Part shown: one piece after another, positions 19,746 through 32,261 of the stretch | Numbering within the stretch: position 1 is the stretch's first letter | Layout: every line of letters starts with the position of its first letter | From: an uncultured Nitrosomonas sp. | GTDB lineage: Bacteria > Pseudomonadota > Gammaproteobacteria > Burkholderiales > Nitrosomonadaceae | Assembly (NCBI GenBank): GCA_949281375.1 | Contig: CASDLT010000003.1 | Coordinates: 1 to 64,000, forward strand | Direction: 5' to 3' | DNA: 64,000 bases | Translations under genes and position numbers: made by a program | The notes under the pieces: model-generated | What the model was told of the DNA's origin: nothing | What the model saw: the letters and a program-made list of their open reading frames with translations, nothing else | Database searches by the model: none

Positions 19746-21467
19746 TTAAAATTCTTCCCAATCTTCGCCGCCTACCGCCGCTTTACGCGTTTGAGCAGGC
19801 GTAGCGTGCACGGTGGTCGAATTGATTGTCGCCGTCTTCCTGGTGGCTGGGCCGCGATTTGGCAATTTAGAAACATTAGCGCGATTGCTGTGTTTTATCG
19901 GTTTTGTCACAGATGAATGCACGCCCGATAATTTAAACTTGCTGACCGCTTGCATCAAGGCTTGCGCTTGTTCCTGCATGGTTTCCGATGCCGCGGCAGA
20001 TTCTTCCACCAGGGCGGCATTCTGTTGGGTTACTTCATCCATCTGATTCACTGCCTGATTCACTTGCGCAATACCGGAACTTTGCTCCTGTGACGCCGCC
20101 GAGATTTCTTTCATGATATCGGTGACGCGCCGCACTGCATTGACGATTTCTTCCATTGTCGCCCCCGCTTCATCGACTAATCGACTGCCTTCATCCACTT
20201 TAGTGACCGAGTCATTGATCAATTCCTTAATCTCCCTGGCTGCTGATGCAGAACGTTGCGCCAAAGTGCGAACTTCAGTCGCGACTACTGCAAAGCCACG
20301 ACCCTGCTCTCCAGCGCGGGCTGCTTCAACGGCGGCATTCAGCGCCAGAATATTGGTCTGGAATGCAATACCGTCAATAACACCGATAATCTCAACAATT
20401 TTCTTGGAGCTTTCATCGATGGATCGCATGGTATGCACCACCTGTCCGACGACCGCACCGCCCTTGACTGCCACCTCTGACGCACCGGCGGCCAATTGAT
20501 TGGCTTGCCGGGCATTTTCGGCATTCTGTTGGACGGTCGACGTCAACTCTTCCATCGACGAAGCGGTTTCTTCAAGGCTGGAAGCCTGCTCTTCGGTGCG
20601 CTGGCTCAAATCGGAATTGCCTGATGAAATTTCACTGGCGGCAGTCGCAATTTGTTGTGTATCGCTTCGTACGGTGCTGACGATCTCGACCAGACTCTCA
20701 TTCATCAGCTTCAACGCGTTCATCAAGCGATCAAATCCATTCTTGTCGCCATACGATCCGATCTCCGAGGTCAAATTACCTGCGGCCACATTCCCTGCGA
20801 TCCTGATCGCTTCCTCAAGCCGGCTTACGATGCCCCGCAGCAGGAGATAGCCCAGCACGATCGCGATCACGACACCGGCTATTATCGTTGTGATGATGAT
20901 TAAAAAAATCGTATCAAAATTACTTTGCGCAGTAGCGTATTCCTGCGCAGCGACATCTCCTTGCAATGTAATCATTTTATAAATCGTTTCGTGCAATTTA
21001 TAGAATATAGGCTCAGAAGTTCCCTTCATTTCGATCGATGCACGCTCAAAATTGCCCGCCATGGCCAATTGAAACACGCGATTCACCGAATCCACATAAG
21101 CGGCATGAAATTCCAGTTTAGTTTTCGCCAGTTGATCTTCTTGTGGTGTCAATTTGGTCTTGATATATCTTGCCCAGATACCTTCTGCTCTTTTGATCGT
21201 TTCAGCGGTTTCCTGAGCTTTAATTTTGGCTGTTACTGCATCCTTCGAATCTACCGCAGCTGAAGTATTCTTGCGCACGACTTCCCAGATATCATTGATG
21301 GTCGCCAAGTCGACCGCTGGTACGGTGCGGTCTTCATAGACGGATTTAAATCCGATGTTTGATTCACTCATGCCATGTATACCCAAGTTACCGATACCAA
21401 TCAGCAGAGTTACCAAGAGACTGAGCACGACAATTAACTCGGTTTTAACTGTGATCCCCTTAAACAT
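19746..21467 (-). CDS. Methyl-accepting chemotaxis protein (copy 2)
   Basis: 573 residues, same design as copy 1: N-terminal helix (about 8-30), periplasmic helical sensor, second helix near 190-212, HAMP and signalling domain with [20 protein letters not shown]. The cytoplasmic half is nearly identical to copy 1, while the sensor region (about 45-185) is clearly different, so the two probably sense different inputs. It also ends in a DWEEF tether. AGGAATAGGG precedes the ATG. It follows cheW copy 2 by 43 bases. Confidence 0.93.
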   Translation of the reverse strand: MFKGITVKTELIVVLSLLVTLLIGIGNLGIHGMSESNIGFKSVYEDRTVPAVDLATINDIWEVVRKNTSAAVDSKDAVTAKIKAQETAETIKRAEGIWARYIKTKLTPQEDQLAKTKLEFHAAYVDSVNRVFQLAMAGNFERASIEMKGTSEPIFYKLHETIYKMITLQGDVAAQEYATAQSNFDTIFLIIITTIIAGVVIAIVLGYLLLRGIVSRLEEAIRIAGNVAAGNLTSEIGSYGDKNGFDRLMNALKLMNESLVEIVSTVRSDTQQIATAASEISSGNSDLSQRTEEQASSLEETASSMEELTSTVQQNAENARQANQLAAGASEVAVKGGAVVGQVVHTMRSIDESSKKIVEIIGVIDGIAFQTNILALNAAVEAARAGEQGRGFAVVATEVRTLAQRSASAAREIKELINDSVTKVDEGSRLVDEAGATMEEIVNAVRRVTDIMKEISAASQEQSSGIAQVNQAVNQMDEVTQQNAALVEESAAASETMQEQAQALMQAVSKFKLSGVHSSVTKPIKHSNRANVSKLPNRGPATRKTATINSTTVHATPAQTRKAAVGGEDWEEF

Positions 21468-21510
21468 TTCCCTATTCCTCCAATATCATTCAAAAAAAAT
21501 CGATGATGAT

Positions 21511-22023
21511 TTAATTGATGCTGTGTTCGATCAATCCCATATGACTGCTCATCATCAATTTTTCGATATCGATCAATATCAGCATCCTTTCATCAACGGT
21601 TCCCAGTCCCATGATATATTCGGTGTCGATCACCGATCCCATGCCAGGTGTGGGCCGCATTTGCTCGGTGCTCAGCGTAATCACATCCGATACGCCATCC
21701 ACCACGATGCCCATCACCCGGCCAGCAACATTCAATATGATGACGACCGTGAATTGATCATAATCAGCTTTTCCCAATCTGAATTTAATTCGCATATCGG
21801 CGATCGGTACGATGATGCCGCGCAGATTGACCACCCCCTTGATGAAATCCGGCGCGTTGGCAATATGAGTGATCGCATCATAACCACGAATCTCCTGGAC
21901 TTTGAGGATCTCAATGCCGTACTCTTCGCCACCCAGTCGGAATGTTAGAAATTCATTGGTGACAGGATTCGTGTCCATTCCTGCCGACCCTGCGGTTTTG
22001 TCTGCTGTGTGTTCATGTAACAT
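21511..22023 (-). CDS. cheW: CheW chemotaxis coupling protein (copy 2)
   Basis: 170 residues from ATG 22021-22023, chosen because AAAGGAA lies just upstream and the resulting N terminus (MLHEHTADK) aligns with copy 1. An upstream in-frame start (22170) would add 49 residues of no CheW character. The CheW core [40 protein letters not shown] and [13 protein letters not shown] is almost identical to copy 1. First gene of the cheW2-mcp2 pair. Confidence 0.92.
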   Translation of the reverse strand: MLHEHTADKTAGSAGMDTNPVTNEFLTFRLGGEEYGIEILKVQEIRGYDAITHIANAPDFIKGVVNLRGIIVPIADMRIKFRLGKADYDQFTVVIILNVAGRVMGIVVDGVSDVITLSTEQMRPTPGMGSVIDTEYIMGLGTVDERMLILIDIEKLMMSSHMGLIEHSIN

Positions 22024-22221
22024 GGCTAGTATTCCTTTAACTTTTTGTAATATCGCAGATGAGTTATCACCCATAATTAGCATTAAGGTATTACGCCATT
22101 CAATATCATGGCCTCTTTCCGGGCAGTAGATAATTTGAGTGGATACTAGCGGCATATACGGCTTACCCATAGTTTCCTTTATAGATTCTTCTTACAAAGA
22201 ATAAAGCAGGGATTATAAATA

Positions 22222-22240
22222 GCTAAGTATTACACTTAGC
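22222..22240. promoter_or_regulatory. Perfect inverted repeat upstream of cheW copy 2
   Basis: GCTAAGT-ATTAC-ACTTAGC is a 7-5-7 perfect palindrome about 200 bases upstream of the gene. On the minus strand a TATAAT (22212-22217) lies five bases downstream of it, so it could be an operator over a promoter. The -35 box is weak (TTGCTA with 19-base spacing). Confidence 0.35.
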
Positions 22241-22926
22241 AATGCGTTGATTAATTTCACAGAAATCTCATCCTTCATAATCACCAAAAAAAATACGGGT
22301 ATGTTACGGCTGATCTATGTTTTCCAGAATTTTCTCCAGGTGATAACTTTTGCCCAATCGATAGGATGAACGTTCATTTAAAAATCCCCGTAACGGCATT
22401 TCGCGCAAAAGCAATCCATTGTGTAAAATATTTCTTATATTATTAAGTTGAGTTCGATGAACAAATGACCGTACTTTTTCAAAGTGCGATTGCAACATCG
22501 ATATGACCGGCAAGCCGGGCAACAATGAATCAATATTTCATCTAACAATAATTTAAGTACTCGAATTCAAAAGATTGACGTAAGACACGCTATATGGCAA
22601 TGACTGAAACTCGACACTAAAACAAGAAATATTCCTTCCCGCATTCCATAAATAAATTCCTGCACTGTTCAAGTTTTCCTTCATCACGACACACATGGAT
22701 CTAAGCGAGGTACCGAACAGAGGAAAAGAACACGACTGCGTATCTTACTTATCAGCCGGTTAAAAGCAGCTCTGGAAAAAATTTGTACCCGTCATCAAGG
22801 TTCATCAATGTCAATAGCGCTTGAACTACTTATTTCCTGAAATACATTTTCCAGTGGAAGTCCTGATATCTTTTACCAGGCTCATGAACAGCATTCCTTC
22901 AAACATAATGATTTATAGGAGTTGCC
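22241..22926. other. Long intergenic stretch
   Basis: Nearly 700 bases with no gene I can support. A 73-codon minus-strand reading frame at 22304-22525 has no recognisable domain and no good ribosome binding site. Confidence 0.5.
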
Positions 22927-23331
22927 ATGGATTCTGAAGAAATGGATCGTGTTCGGCGAAATACCCCTGCCGAGATCAACCATATGATCGATTGCCGGAT
23001 TGACTCGAACTTGCATCATTACGCCAATCTGAATGATGAAGAAATTTCCAGAAGGATCGATGAACTGGACAGAGAATGGGATATGGAGCGGATACTGGAA
23101 ACGAATGCAGCCAGTTTTACGTTATTAGGGCTCGTGTTAGCTAAAACCAAGCATCGTAAATGGCTTTTGTTATCCACCGGCGTGGCGGGATTTTTATTAC
23201 AGCACGCGCTACAGGGTTGGTGTCCTCCCGTATCGGTTTTTCGCCGGTTAGGAGTCCGCACGCGAGGCGAAATCGATCGAGAAAAATATGGCTTGAAGCA
23301 TTTGCGGGGGGATTTCAAAAATCAACCTTGA
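22927..23331 (+). CDS. YgaP/DUF2892-like small membrane protein
   Basis: 134 residues, ATG preceded by TAGGAG. The first 65 residues are charged and helical (NDEEISRRIDELDREWDMER). Two hydrophobic stretches follow (about 62-73 and 79-93) and then GWCPPVSVFRRLGVRTR with EIDREKYGLKHLRGDF at the C terminus. The GWCPP-x-R-LG-R motif is shared with proteobacterial DUF2892-type inner-membrane proteins. Function is unknown. Confidence 0.65.
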   Translation: MDSEEMDRVRRNTPAEINHMIDCRIDSNLHHYANLNDEEISRRIDELDREWDMERILETNAASFTLLGLVLAKTKHRKWLLLSTGVAGFLLQHALQGWCPPVSVFRRLGVRTRGEIDREKYGLKHLRGDFKNQP

Positions 23332-23492
23332 AGGTTACTCTTCAGGGAAACGCTGTCAATAGATCCACCCGATGAAGGCAAAACCCCAACAAAGCGAAAT
23401 CCGCTGCAAAAGCCACTCTCACGACATCCAAAGGCGTTGGATGATCGTGGGATTCATGGTAAAAGGCTGTTTTTACCTGGAGCAGCGAAAAG

Positions 23493-23876
23493 ATGATCAA
23501 AGGAATGAATCATTTCACAGTGCTGAGCAGTGATCTGGAAACAAGCCGACAGTTCTATATCGACGTATTGGGATTGCGGGAAGGCTACCGGCCTCCGTTC
23601 GCATTCCCCGGCGCCTGGCTGTATGCCGGTGAACAAGCCGTTCTGCACATCATGGGCGGAAAATCAATGCCGACGAATGCAGCAGGCGTGATCGACCACA
23701 TGGCATTTACGGCATCGAATCTGCAAGAAACGATCGATACGCTGAAACGTCATCATATTTCCTACGATTTGCACCGTCTAAAAGGGTTGGAAATATGGCA
23801 ATTATTCTGCCATGACCCAGATGGCGCAAAAGTGGAACTGGATTTTCCCGCCGATGAACCGGAGCCTCAGCAATAA
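23493..23876 (+). CDS. VOC (glyoxalase/bleomycin-resistance) superfamily protein
   Basis: 127 residues forming two beta-alpha-beta-beta-beta units. Likely metal ligands are H7 (GMNHFTVLS), H in VIDHMAFTA and E in AKVELDFPA, with SRQFYIDVLGLREG as the first helix-strand turn. Such proteins are lyases, dioxygenases or resistance proteins, and the substrate is not evident. It stands between a DUF2892-like gene and a convergent M48 protease gene 14 bases away. Confidence 0.8.
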   Translation: MIKGMNHFTVLSSDLETSRQFYIDVLGLREGYRPPFAFPGAWLYAGEQAVLHIMGGKSMPTNAAGVIDHMAFTASNLQETIDTLKRHHISYDLHRLKGLEIWQLFCHDPDGAKVELDFPADEPEPQQ

Positions 23877-23890
23877 TCACTCCTCACAGA

Positions 23891-24673
23891 CTATTTCTTG
23901 CAATTGGGATTCTTTCCTGCCGCTTGTGCCTTTTGCATGAGCGCCGTGGCTTTGGGCAACAGCTTTTGCAAATCATGAATGCGGGTTTCATGAGACGGAT
24001 GGGTCGACAGGAATTCCGCTGGTTGACCTTGGCTCGCCTGCGCCATTTTTTGCCAGAGAGTGACGCTTTCAGCAGGATTAAATCCGGCCTTTGCCATCAG
24101 ATCAAGGCCAATTTCATCAGCCTCGCTTTCATGCAGACGGCTAAAAGGCATGATCAATCCATACTGAGCGCCGACCCCCAATAAACCCATCGCGCTCCGG
24201 CCCAATTCGGTCTGTGGCGCTGCTACCGCTGCAATCAACGAAATACCGACTTGCGCGCCGACTTTTTGAGACAGCCGCTCATTGCTATGCTTGGCTAGCA
24301 CATGGCCAACCTCATGGCCAATCACCGACGCCAATTGGTGTTGATTATCCACCAGATCGACCAATCCGGTATGCACGCCTATCTTGCTGCCCGGCAATGC
24401 AAAAGCATTGAGCGTGTTATCCTCAAACACGATGACTTCCCAGTTGCCGCCAACCTCGCGCGTTATCGCTGCCGCAATGCAACGAACAAATTCATTTTCA
24501 TGGGTATCCTGACTGATCTTTTTTTCTTTTTTTAATTCAGAAAAAGCTTGCAATCCCATACTGTCAATTTCATTATCCGGCATGAAAGCCACCTGGCTTC
24601 TGCCCGTCGGGGTGGTCGAGCATGCAGTAAAGGCCATCGCAATCAATATCAAAATTATCGTTCGAGTCATCAT
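23891..24673 (-). CDS. M48-family zinc metalloprotease, lipoprotein
   Basis: 260 residues from ATG 24673, preceded by AAGGAC. A longer frame to 24727 has no binding site. The lipoprotein signal has a lipobox ending FTAC-S, then the M48 domain with zinc motif HEVGH (GHEVGHVLAKHSNERL) and the third-ligand region ESEADEIGLDLMAKAG. Related to LoiP/YcaL-type outer-membrane proteases that act in envelope quality control. It ends convergent with the VOC gene. Confidence 0.9.
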   Translation of the reverse strand: MMTRTIILILIAMAFTACSTTPTGRSQVAFMPDNEIDSMGLQAFSELKKEKKISQDTHENEFVRCIAAAITREVGGNWEVIVFEDNTLNAFALPGSKIGVHTGLVDLVDNQHQLASVIGHEVGHVLAKHSNERLSQKVGAQVGISLIAAVAAPQTELGRSAMGLLGVGAQYGLIMPFSRLHESEADEIGLDLMAKAGFNPAESVTLWQKMAQASQGQPAEFLSTHPSHETRIHDLQKLLPKATALMQKAQAAGKNPNCKK

Positions 24674-24854
24674 GTTAAACAGTCCTTGCAAAGAGTGGAT
24701 CAAAGAGTCGCAGTGATACAAACCCATCGGAAACTAAGGCAATTTATCACGCAAAAGATTCGGCATTACTCCTAACGCACAGCAGCGCGTGAGGTTGATG
24801 ATTTAAAGTATGATATAACGCTTCTTCCCACGCTATAAACAGGAGAATTTCAGC

Positions 24855-25061
24855 ATGAACGATCACATCTATAAAATTATCGAAATCGTCGGCACATCAA
24901 CCAAAAGCAGTGATGACGCGATTCAGCAGGCGATCACCAAATCCGGCAAAACCCTACGCAATCTCGATTGGTTCGAAGTGATCGAGACGCGCGGTCATAT
25001 TGTTGATTCCAAGATTGCACATTTTCAGGTAAAGATCAAAATCGGTTTCCGCCTGGATTAG
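24855..25061 (+). CDS. Dodecin (flavin-binding)
   Basis: 68 residues, the normal dodecin size. It has YKIIEIVGTS, AIQQAITKSGKTLRNLDWFEV with the flavin-stacking Trp (W39), and RGHIVDSKIAHFQVKIKIGF with Q58 at the flavin-contact position. Dodecamers store or buffer FMN/riboflavin. AGGAG lies nine bases before the ATG. It is monocistronic, with a terminator at 25,179. Confidence 0.93.
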   Translation: MNDHIYKIIEIVGTSTKSSDDAIQQAITKSGKTLRNLDWFEVIETRGHIVDSKIAHFQVKIKIGFRLD

Positions 25062-25178
25062 GCTGATCCCAATTGCTGCCGGATAATCCCTCAGCGCGCT
25101 CGCAACGGAAGTCTCCATCTGCTGGCAAACAACTCTCCCGGCAAATTGTATGCCGCCGGGAATGAGTTGAACCAAGTA

Positions 25179-27906
<2,728 letters not shown>

Positions 27907-27937
27907 CGGCGTCATTAACCCTTAGGTTTCTCTTGCT

Positions 27938-28489
27938 ATGATTATCAAGCTCAAACAGCGCATCATCCTGCTGATTATCGTATTGTTCCTAGCCGCCTGC
28001 GGTTTCAAATTGCGCGGCCAGGCTGCACCTCTGCCTTTCAAGTCGTTGTACATCACGGCTCCAGAGGGACAAATCATCGGCACTGAGCTGGAACGCGTCA
28101 TTCGGGCGTCCTCCCGCACCAAACTCGCACCCAGTATGGCAGACGCCGAAGCGACGCTTGAAATTCTCAATGTTGCGATGGATCGCTCGATTCTATCGTT
28201 ATCTGGCGGCGGACGAGTGCGTGACTTCAACTTGATCTACCGCGTCACGTATCGCGTGCTGGATCACCGCGGCGAGATAATCGCCCCCCAAACCGACGTT
28301 ACGTTGACGCGTATCCTACCGTTTCTCGACGCGTTGATCATCGCCAAGGAATCAGAAGAACGCCTGCTGCAGAAGGACATGCAGACCGATGCCGTTCAGC
28401 AGATCCTGTGGCGATTGTCAGCGATCAAGTTTCCACCGGAAGATAGGGAGAAACCAGTGGAAGCGGAAAAATCGACTAAATCCGATTAA
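27938..28489 (+). CDS. lptE: LPS-assembly lipoprotein LptE
   Basis: 183 residues. A hydrophobic signal ends in the lipobox FLAACG, and then GFKLRGQAAPLPFKSLYI, the family-typical mature start, follows. LptE plugs the LptD barrel and helps insert lipopolysaccharide in the outer membrane. The C-terminal part (MQTDAVQQILWRLSAIK) also matches the family. It sits 31 bases after leuS and 33 before holA, the standard proteobacterial order. Confidence 0.94.
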   Translation: MIIKLKQRIILLIIVLFLAACGFKLRGQAAPLPFKSLYITAPEGQIIGTELERVIRASSRTKLAPSMADAEATLEILNVAMDRSILSLSGGGRVRDFNLIYRVTYRVLDHRGEIIAPQTDVTLTRILPFLDALIIAKESEERLLQKDMQTDAVQQILWRLSAIKFPPEDREKPVEAEKSTKSD

Positions 28490-28522
28490 AGCTCCACATT
28501 TTTCTCGACATCATTCATCAGC

Positions 28523-29584
28523 ATGCGCATCAAGCTTGAACAACTGCCGCAGCATCTGAGAAATCACGCGACTCCGTTATACACCCTGTTTGGCAATGAG
28601 CCTTTGCTCATTCTGGAAGCTGCCGATTCGATTCGTAATCATGCACGCCAGCAGGGTTTTACTGAACGCATGCTCTTCAGCGTCGACCAGCATTTTGATT
28701 GGTCTGAGGTATTGAATGCCGGCAACAATCAATCCTTGTTTGCCGACCGAAAAATGATCGATATCCGCATCCCGTCAGGGAAACCGGGAAAAGAAGGCGG
28801 CAAAGCCATTGAAAGCTTTTGCCGCGCGTTGCCGCCCGATACATTGACGCTGATCACGTTGCCGCGCATCGACAAACAAGGTCAGTCAACTAAATGGTTC
28901 AAGTCGCTCGACGATGCCGGCGTGATGATTCCCGTGTACGCGATTGAACGCGACCAGTTGCCGGGCTGGATCGACCAGCGCCTGATCAAGCAACAGCAGA
29001 AGGCCGATCCGGCATCGCTGCAATTCATCGCTGATCAAGTCGAGGGCAATCTGCTCGCGGCTCACCAGGAAATTCAAAAACTGGGTTTGCTGTATCCCGG
29101 CGGTTCACTGACATTCGACCAGATCAAGGACGTGGTGCTGAACGTGGCGCGTTATGACGTGTTTCAATTGTCCGATGCGATGATGACGGGTGATACGGTA
29201 CGTTTCGTCCGGGTTCTGACCGGCTTGCAAGGCGAGGGCATCGCGCCACTGCTGATTCTCGCTACACTCGCCGAGCAGATCCGGCAATTGATCGCGATCC
29301 GCACCGGCCTCGACCACGGCCAGCCACCCGCGCAACTACTGCAAGCAGCGCGCATCTGGGGCGAGCGGCAGAAAATCGCTCTAACCGCCGCGCGCAGGAT
29401 CGGCATTCCGGCACTTACTCAGGCACTGGCGCAGGCAGCCCTGATCGACCGCGTGATCAAGGGGGTTGCCCAAGGCGATGCCTGGGATGCGCTAATGCAA
29501 TTGGGATTGCGCTTCACACTCCCCTCATCCGCCGGAAAAGCGCCGGCGCGAGCTATTCCAGCACGATCCGCTGCAACTTCGTGA
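28523..29584 (+). CDS. holA: DNA polymerase III subunit delta
   Basis: 353 residues. Clamp-loader subunit that opens the beta sliding clamp. It starts MRIKLEQLPQHLRNHATPLY, with the conserved LFGNEPLLILEAADSIR and NQSLFADRKMIDIRIPSGKPG segments, then the helical lid (FIADQVEGNLLAAHQEIQKL) and a C-terminal collar region. The final 11 codons overlap the 3' end of the convergent phosphatase gene by 32 bases, so the last residues (after GKAP) may be a read-through tail. Confidence 0.93.
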   Translation: MRIKLEQLPQHLRNHATPLYTLFGNEPLLILEAADSIRNHARQQGFTERMLFSVDQHFDWSEVLNAGNNQSLFADRKMIDIRIPSGKPGKEGGKAIESFCRALPPDTLTLITLPRIDKQGQSTKWFKSLDDAGVMIPVYAIERDQLPGWIDQRLIKQQQKADPASLQFIADQVEGNLLAAHQEIQKLGLLYPGGSLTFDQIKDVVLNVARYDVFQLSDAMMTGDTVRFVRVLTGLQGEGIAPLLILATLAEQIRQLIAIRTGLDHGQPPAQLLQAARIWGERQKIALTAARRIGIPALTQALAQAALIDRVIKGVAQGDAWDALMQLGLRFTLPSSAGKAPARAIPARSAATS

Positions 29585-31253
29585 TGGTCGCGTCCATTTC
29601 GGTGGAGCCATATAAATCCCAGCTCACTTCCACTTTGCCCTGACCGGCGTTCTGCAAATTGATCAATGCAAAATTATTGGTCTTGCACGGTTCCATCAAT
29701 AACTGGAATGCAACGTTTGGATCGCTATTGTCGGCGTCACGCTGCAAATAACCGTGGTTCCGCACCGCCCATGCCAGCGCGGTCGCCTGCACCCACGGCA
29801 AATCATAGGTAATGGCGCTCGACGTCAATTGATACACCAGCGTGTCGGGATAATGTTTGTGCGTCAGGCGGAATGCCGCACCGATGTGCACATCGCCGCT
29901 GAGCACATACAGTGATTTGCCGTGCGCCTGCGCCGCCCTGAACATGGCATCCAGCAGATCGTCTCGTTCCGCCCAGTTGGTTTCATGTTCCCACTGATCG
30001 CGCATATCGTCGGTCAACGTTAAAATATCTAGGTAATTCACAACAAAACTTTTCACGTGCACGACCGGCACTGGGGAAATAATGAAAATGGCAGACGCAT
30101 TCCTGACGGTATCGGACGCCAGCCAATCTTTGAACCGCTGCATCTGGGCCTGACCGAGAATGCGGTCATTGCTGGCGCGGGTATAGTCGCGCTGGCCGCG
30201 CATATCCAGCACATAGTAGGCCGCCGTACCCCAGGTAAATGCATAATCAAACTGGCCATCGGGCGTCGATGGATTATGGCTATGCTCGTATTCGTGATAA
30301 GTCAGCTTTGCCGCTTCGTACATCTGATAAAACAACGACAGTTTTTCATCATCGTCGGCCCAGTCCCACCATGAATCGAGCAAATTCCTTCTTTCTTTCT
30401 CGTTATACGACCCCCAGCCATCGAGAATCTCGTGATCGTCCCACATCATGTACGTTGGAAAACGCGACAGCACACGCCGCAATTGACGATGCCCCCAATA
30501 ACCGCGGTAAATGTCGCGGTACCAGGATCGCATCACCTCTACCCGATCTTCCGGTTTGACTTCTTTCACGAATTCTGTGCGATTCTTCTTCAGCCATTCC
30601 CAGATACTGACCTTGGAATTGCCATCCACATACACCTGATCACCGACGCCGAGAATGAATTCGCCGTCATGTTGATCCAGCTCTTCACCGAACCGATCCC
30701 ACATGTGAATATTGATCAGGTCAAACGAATTTTTTTTGTAAGGCATATGACAGCTGAACAATCCGAAGGTCATCGACGTCTGTCCCTCATTCTGCGTTCG
30801 GAAACGATTGAACCGGCTATCCGGCGTTATCTCCCACGCCGACTTCCGGGTCGTCATATCGAGTGCAAAAGCCGCATAATAATACCGCTGTCCAGCTTTC
30901 AGACCATTGATTTCCCACACTTCAGTGAGATCGTGTGCAAATCTCAGCTTCGATGCGGTCGTCAGTATTGCGTCTGGAAATTCTCGGGTAAGGTTTCGAT
31001 CAAAGAGGCTGCGCAGGAAAAAAACGTCCTGGCCCGCAACCGATTTTATTTCGGGATTCCAGTCAGCTGCCATGTCATTCTCGCCCAATATCGGCGCCGG
31101 ATTGATGACCATGCGGTAGGTATTTTCCTCATACGCCCGCATCCAAAGTTTGGTGCTGGTCGTCGTCGTATGACCCACGATCACAGCGTTCGTGAGCAAC
31201 GGATTGATCCAGGGACGATTGCCTCCCCGGTCATAGAAATCAAATGTTTTCAT
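29553..31253 (-). CDS. PhoD-like alkaline phosphatase / metallophosphoesterase
   Basis: 566 residues from ATG 31253 (MKTFDFYDRGG), AGGG upstream. A frame to 31283 is less likely. Metal-site motifs of the PhoD family appear in order: GLFSCHMP, LGVGDQVYVDG, MMWDDHEILDGWGS and LSGDVHIGAAF. The N-terminal Fn3-like domain (TTTSTKLWMRAYEE, then VWEINGLKAGQRYYY) also fits. No Tat or Sec signal peptide is visible, so it may be cytoplasmic, unlike classical PhoD. Substrate (phosphate mono- or diesters) unknown. Confidence 0.85.
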   Translation of the reverse strand: MKTFDFYDRGGNRPWINPLLTNAVIVGHTTTTSTKLWMRAYEENTYRMVINPAPILGENDMAADWNPEIKSVAGQDVFFLRSLFDRNLTREFPDAILTTASKLRFAHDLTEVWEINGLKAGQRYYYAAFALDMTTRKSAWEITPDSRFNRFRTQNEGQTSMTFGLFSCHMPYKKNSFDLINIHMWDRFGEELDQHDGEFILGVGDQVYVDGNSKVSIWEWLKKNRTEFVKEVKPEDRVEVMRSWYRDIYRGYWGHRQLRRVLSRFPTYMMWDDHEILDGWGSYNEKERRNLLDSWWDWADDDEKLSLFYQMYEAAKLTYHEYEHSHNPSTPDGQFDYAFTWGTAAYYVLDMRGQRDYTRASNDRILGQAQMQRFKDWLASDTVRNASAIFIISPVPVVHVKSFVVNYLDILTLTDDMRDQWEHETNWAERDDLLDAMFRAAQAHGKSLYVLSGDVHIGAAFRLTHKHYPDTLVYQLTSSAITYDLPWVQATALAWAVRNHGYLQRDADNSDPNVAFQLLMEPCKTNNFALINLQNAGQGKVEVSWDLYGSTEMDATITKLQRIVLE

Positions 31254-31553
31254 GATGTGCGCCCTAGAATGAAAAAGGATCAAGTCGTCGAAATGATGTG
31301 TTCGAGGCCATCGTGTCGGAATTCGATGGTGAAACGTGCGTTCTATTGATCAATGAGTTGTCCGGCACCACAACAGTGTTTCTCAACGGCCTGCCAAGCT
31401 ATTGTAACTGCATATCGGCGCCGCACCAGCAGCTTTTTCCAGACGGCGGCCCGTCACGGTGCTGCCACTGAAATTCGGTATGCTATAGTTGATCGCGCAC
31501 GATCGAACAATGATCGCCATTTCTGCAATAAACCATTTCTATAAGGATTTATC
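31254..31553. other. Divergent spacer
   Basis: 300 bases between the phosphatase gene and a VOC gene reading away from each other. Apart from a TATAGT-like -10 near 31,483 on the plus strand, nothing distinctive is seen. Confidence 0.4.
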
Positions 31554-31988
31554 ATGCAAACTCCACTGATTCAGCCCTATCTGATGTTCGGCGGTCGTTG
31601 TGAAGAAGCGCTGGAATTCTATCGCAACGCGCTGGGCGCACAGGTCGACATGCTAATGCGCTTCAGCGAAAGCCCCGATCCCACGCCGCCCGGCATGTTG
31701 CCGCCGGGATTTGAAAACAAGGTCATGCACGCCAGCTTCCGCATCGGCGATAACGTGCTAATGGCTTCGGACGGTTGTGAAGTCGGAGCGAAATTCAAAG
31801 GCTTTTCGCTGTCGATTGCGGTAGCGACTGAAGCCGAAGCCGATCATTTTTTCAATGCGCTGTCCGATGGCGGCCAGGTACAGATGCCGCTGACCAAAAC
31901 CTTCTGGTCGCCGCGCTTCGGCATGCTCACCGACCGCTTTGGTATCGCCTGGATGATCAATGTCGTCGGCGACGGATACGCCGCATGA
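31554..31988 (+). CDS. PhnB-like VOC protein
   Basis: 144 residues starting QPYLMFGGRCEEALEFYRNA, with HASFRIGDNVLMASD and WSPRFGMLTDRFGIAWMINV. These are the marks of the PhnB/YjdN (also called 3-demethylubiquinone methyltransferase-like) VOC subgroup. Molecular function is uncertain in this subgroup. Overlaps the next lipoprotein gene by four bases (ATGA). Confidence 0.85.
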   Translation: MQTPLIQPYLMFGGRCEEALEFYRNALGAQVDMLMRFSESPDPTPPGMLPPGFENKVMHASFRIGDNVLMASDGCEVGAKFKGFSLSIAVATEAEADHFFNALSDGGQVQMPLTKTFWSPRFGMLTDRFGIAWMINVVGDGYAA

Positions 31989-32206
31989 ATGTCCGCATCC
32001 TGCCCACAGCCGTCGCCGCTGCCGCTCTGATGGCTGCAACCGGCTGCACCACCCAGCAACTCTACAACACGGGCCAATCGTGGCAACGCAACCAATGCAC
32101 CCAGCTGATGGATCAGCAGGAACGCGAACGCTGCATGGCCAATGCAGGTTCTTCTTATGAAACTTATAAGAAACAGTCCGATCTGGAAAACATGCAAGGA
32201 AAGTAA
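31985..32206 (+). CDS. Small lipoprotein of unknown function
   Basis: 73 residues. A signal peptide with Ala-rich core ends in lipobox MAATGC, giving a mature lipoprotein of about 53 residues (CTTQQLYNTGQSWQRNQC onward). The mature part has two more cysteines that could form a disulfide. Its ATG overlaps the stop of the VOC gene, implying coupled translation. Confidence 0.7.
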   Translation: MNVRILPTAVAAAALMAATGCTTQQLYNTGQSWQRNQCTQLMDQQERERCMANAGSSYETYKKQSDLENMQGK

Positions 32207-32261
32207 CGATCCGGTAGCCGGACACTTCCTGCTCATAGACAAAACCATCAAGGAGACTCTC

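Noticed and set aside
22304..22525. Minus-strand frame of 73 codons in the long gap after cheW2
   Set aside because: No ribosome binding site, no recognisable domain, short. Possibly a fragment but not supportable.
23454..23648. Minus-strand frame in the VOC gene
   Set aside because: Lies inside the supported VOC gene on the opposite strand without its own features.
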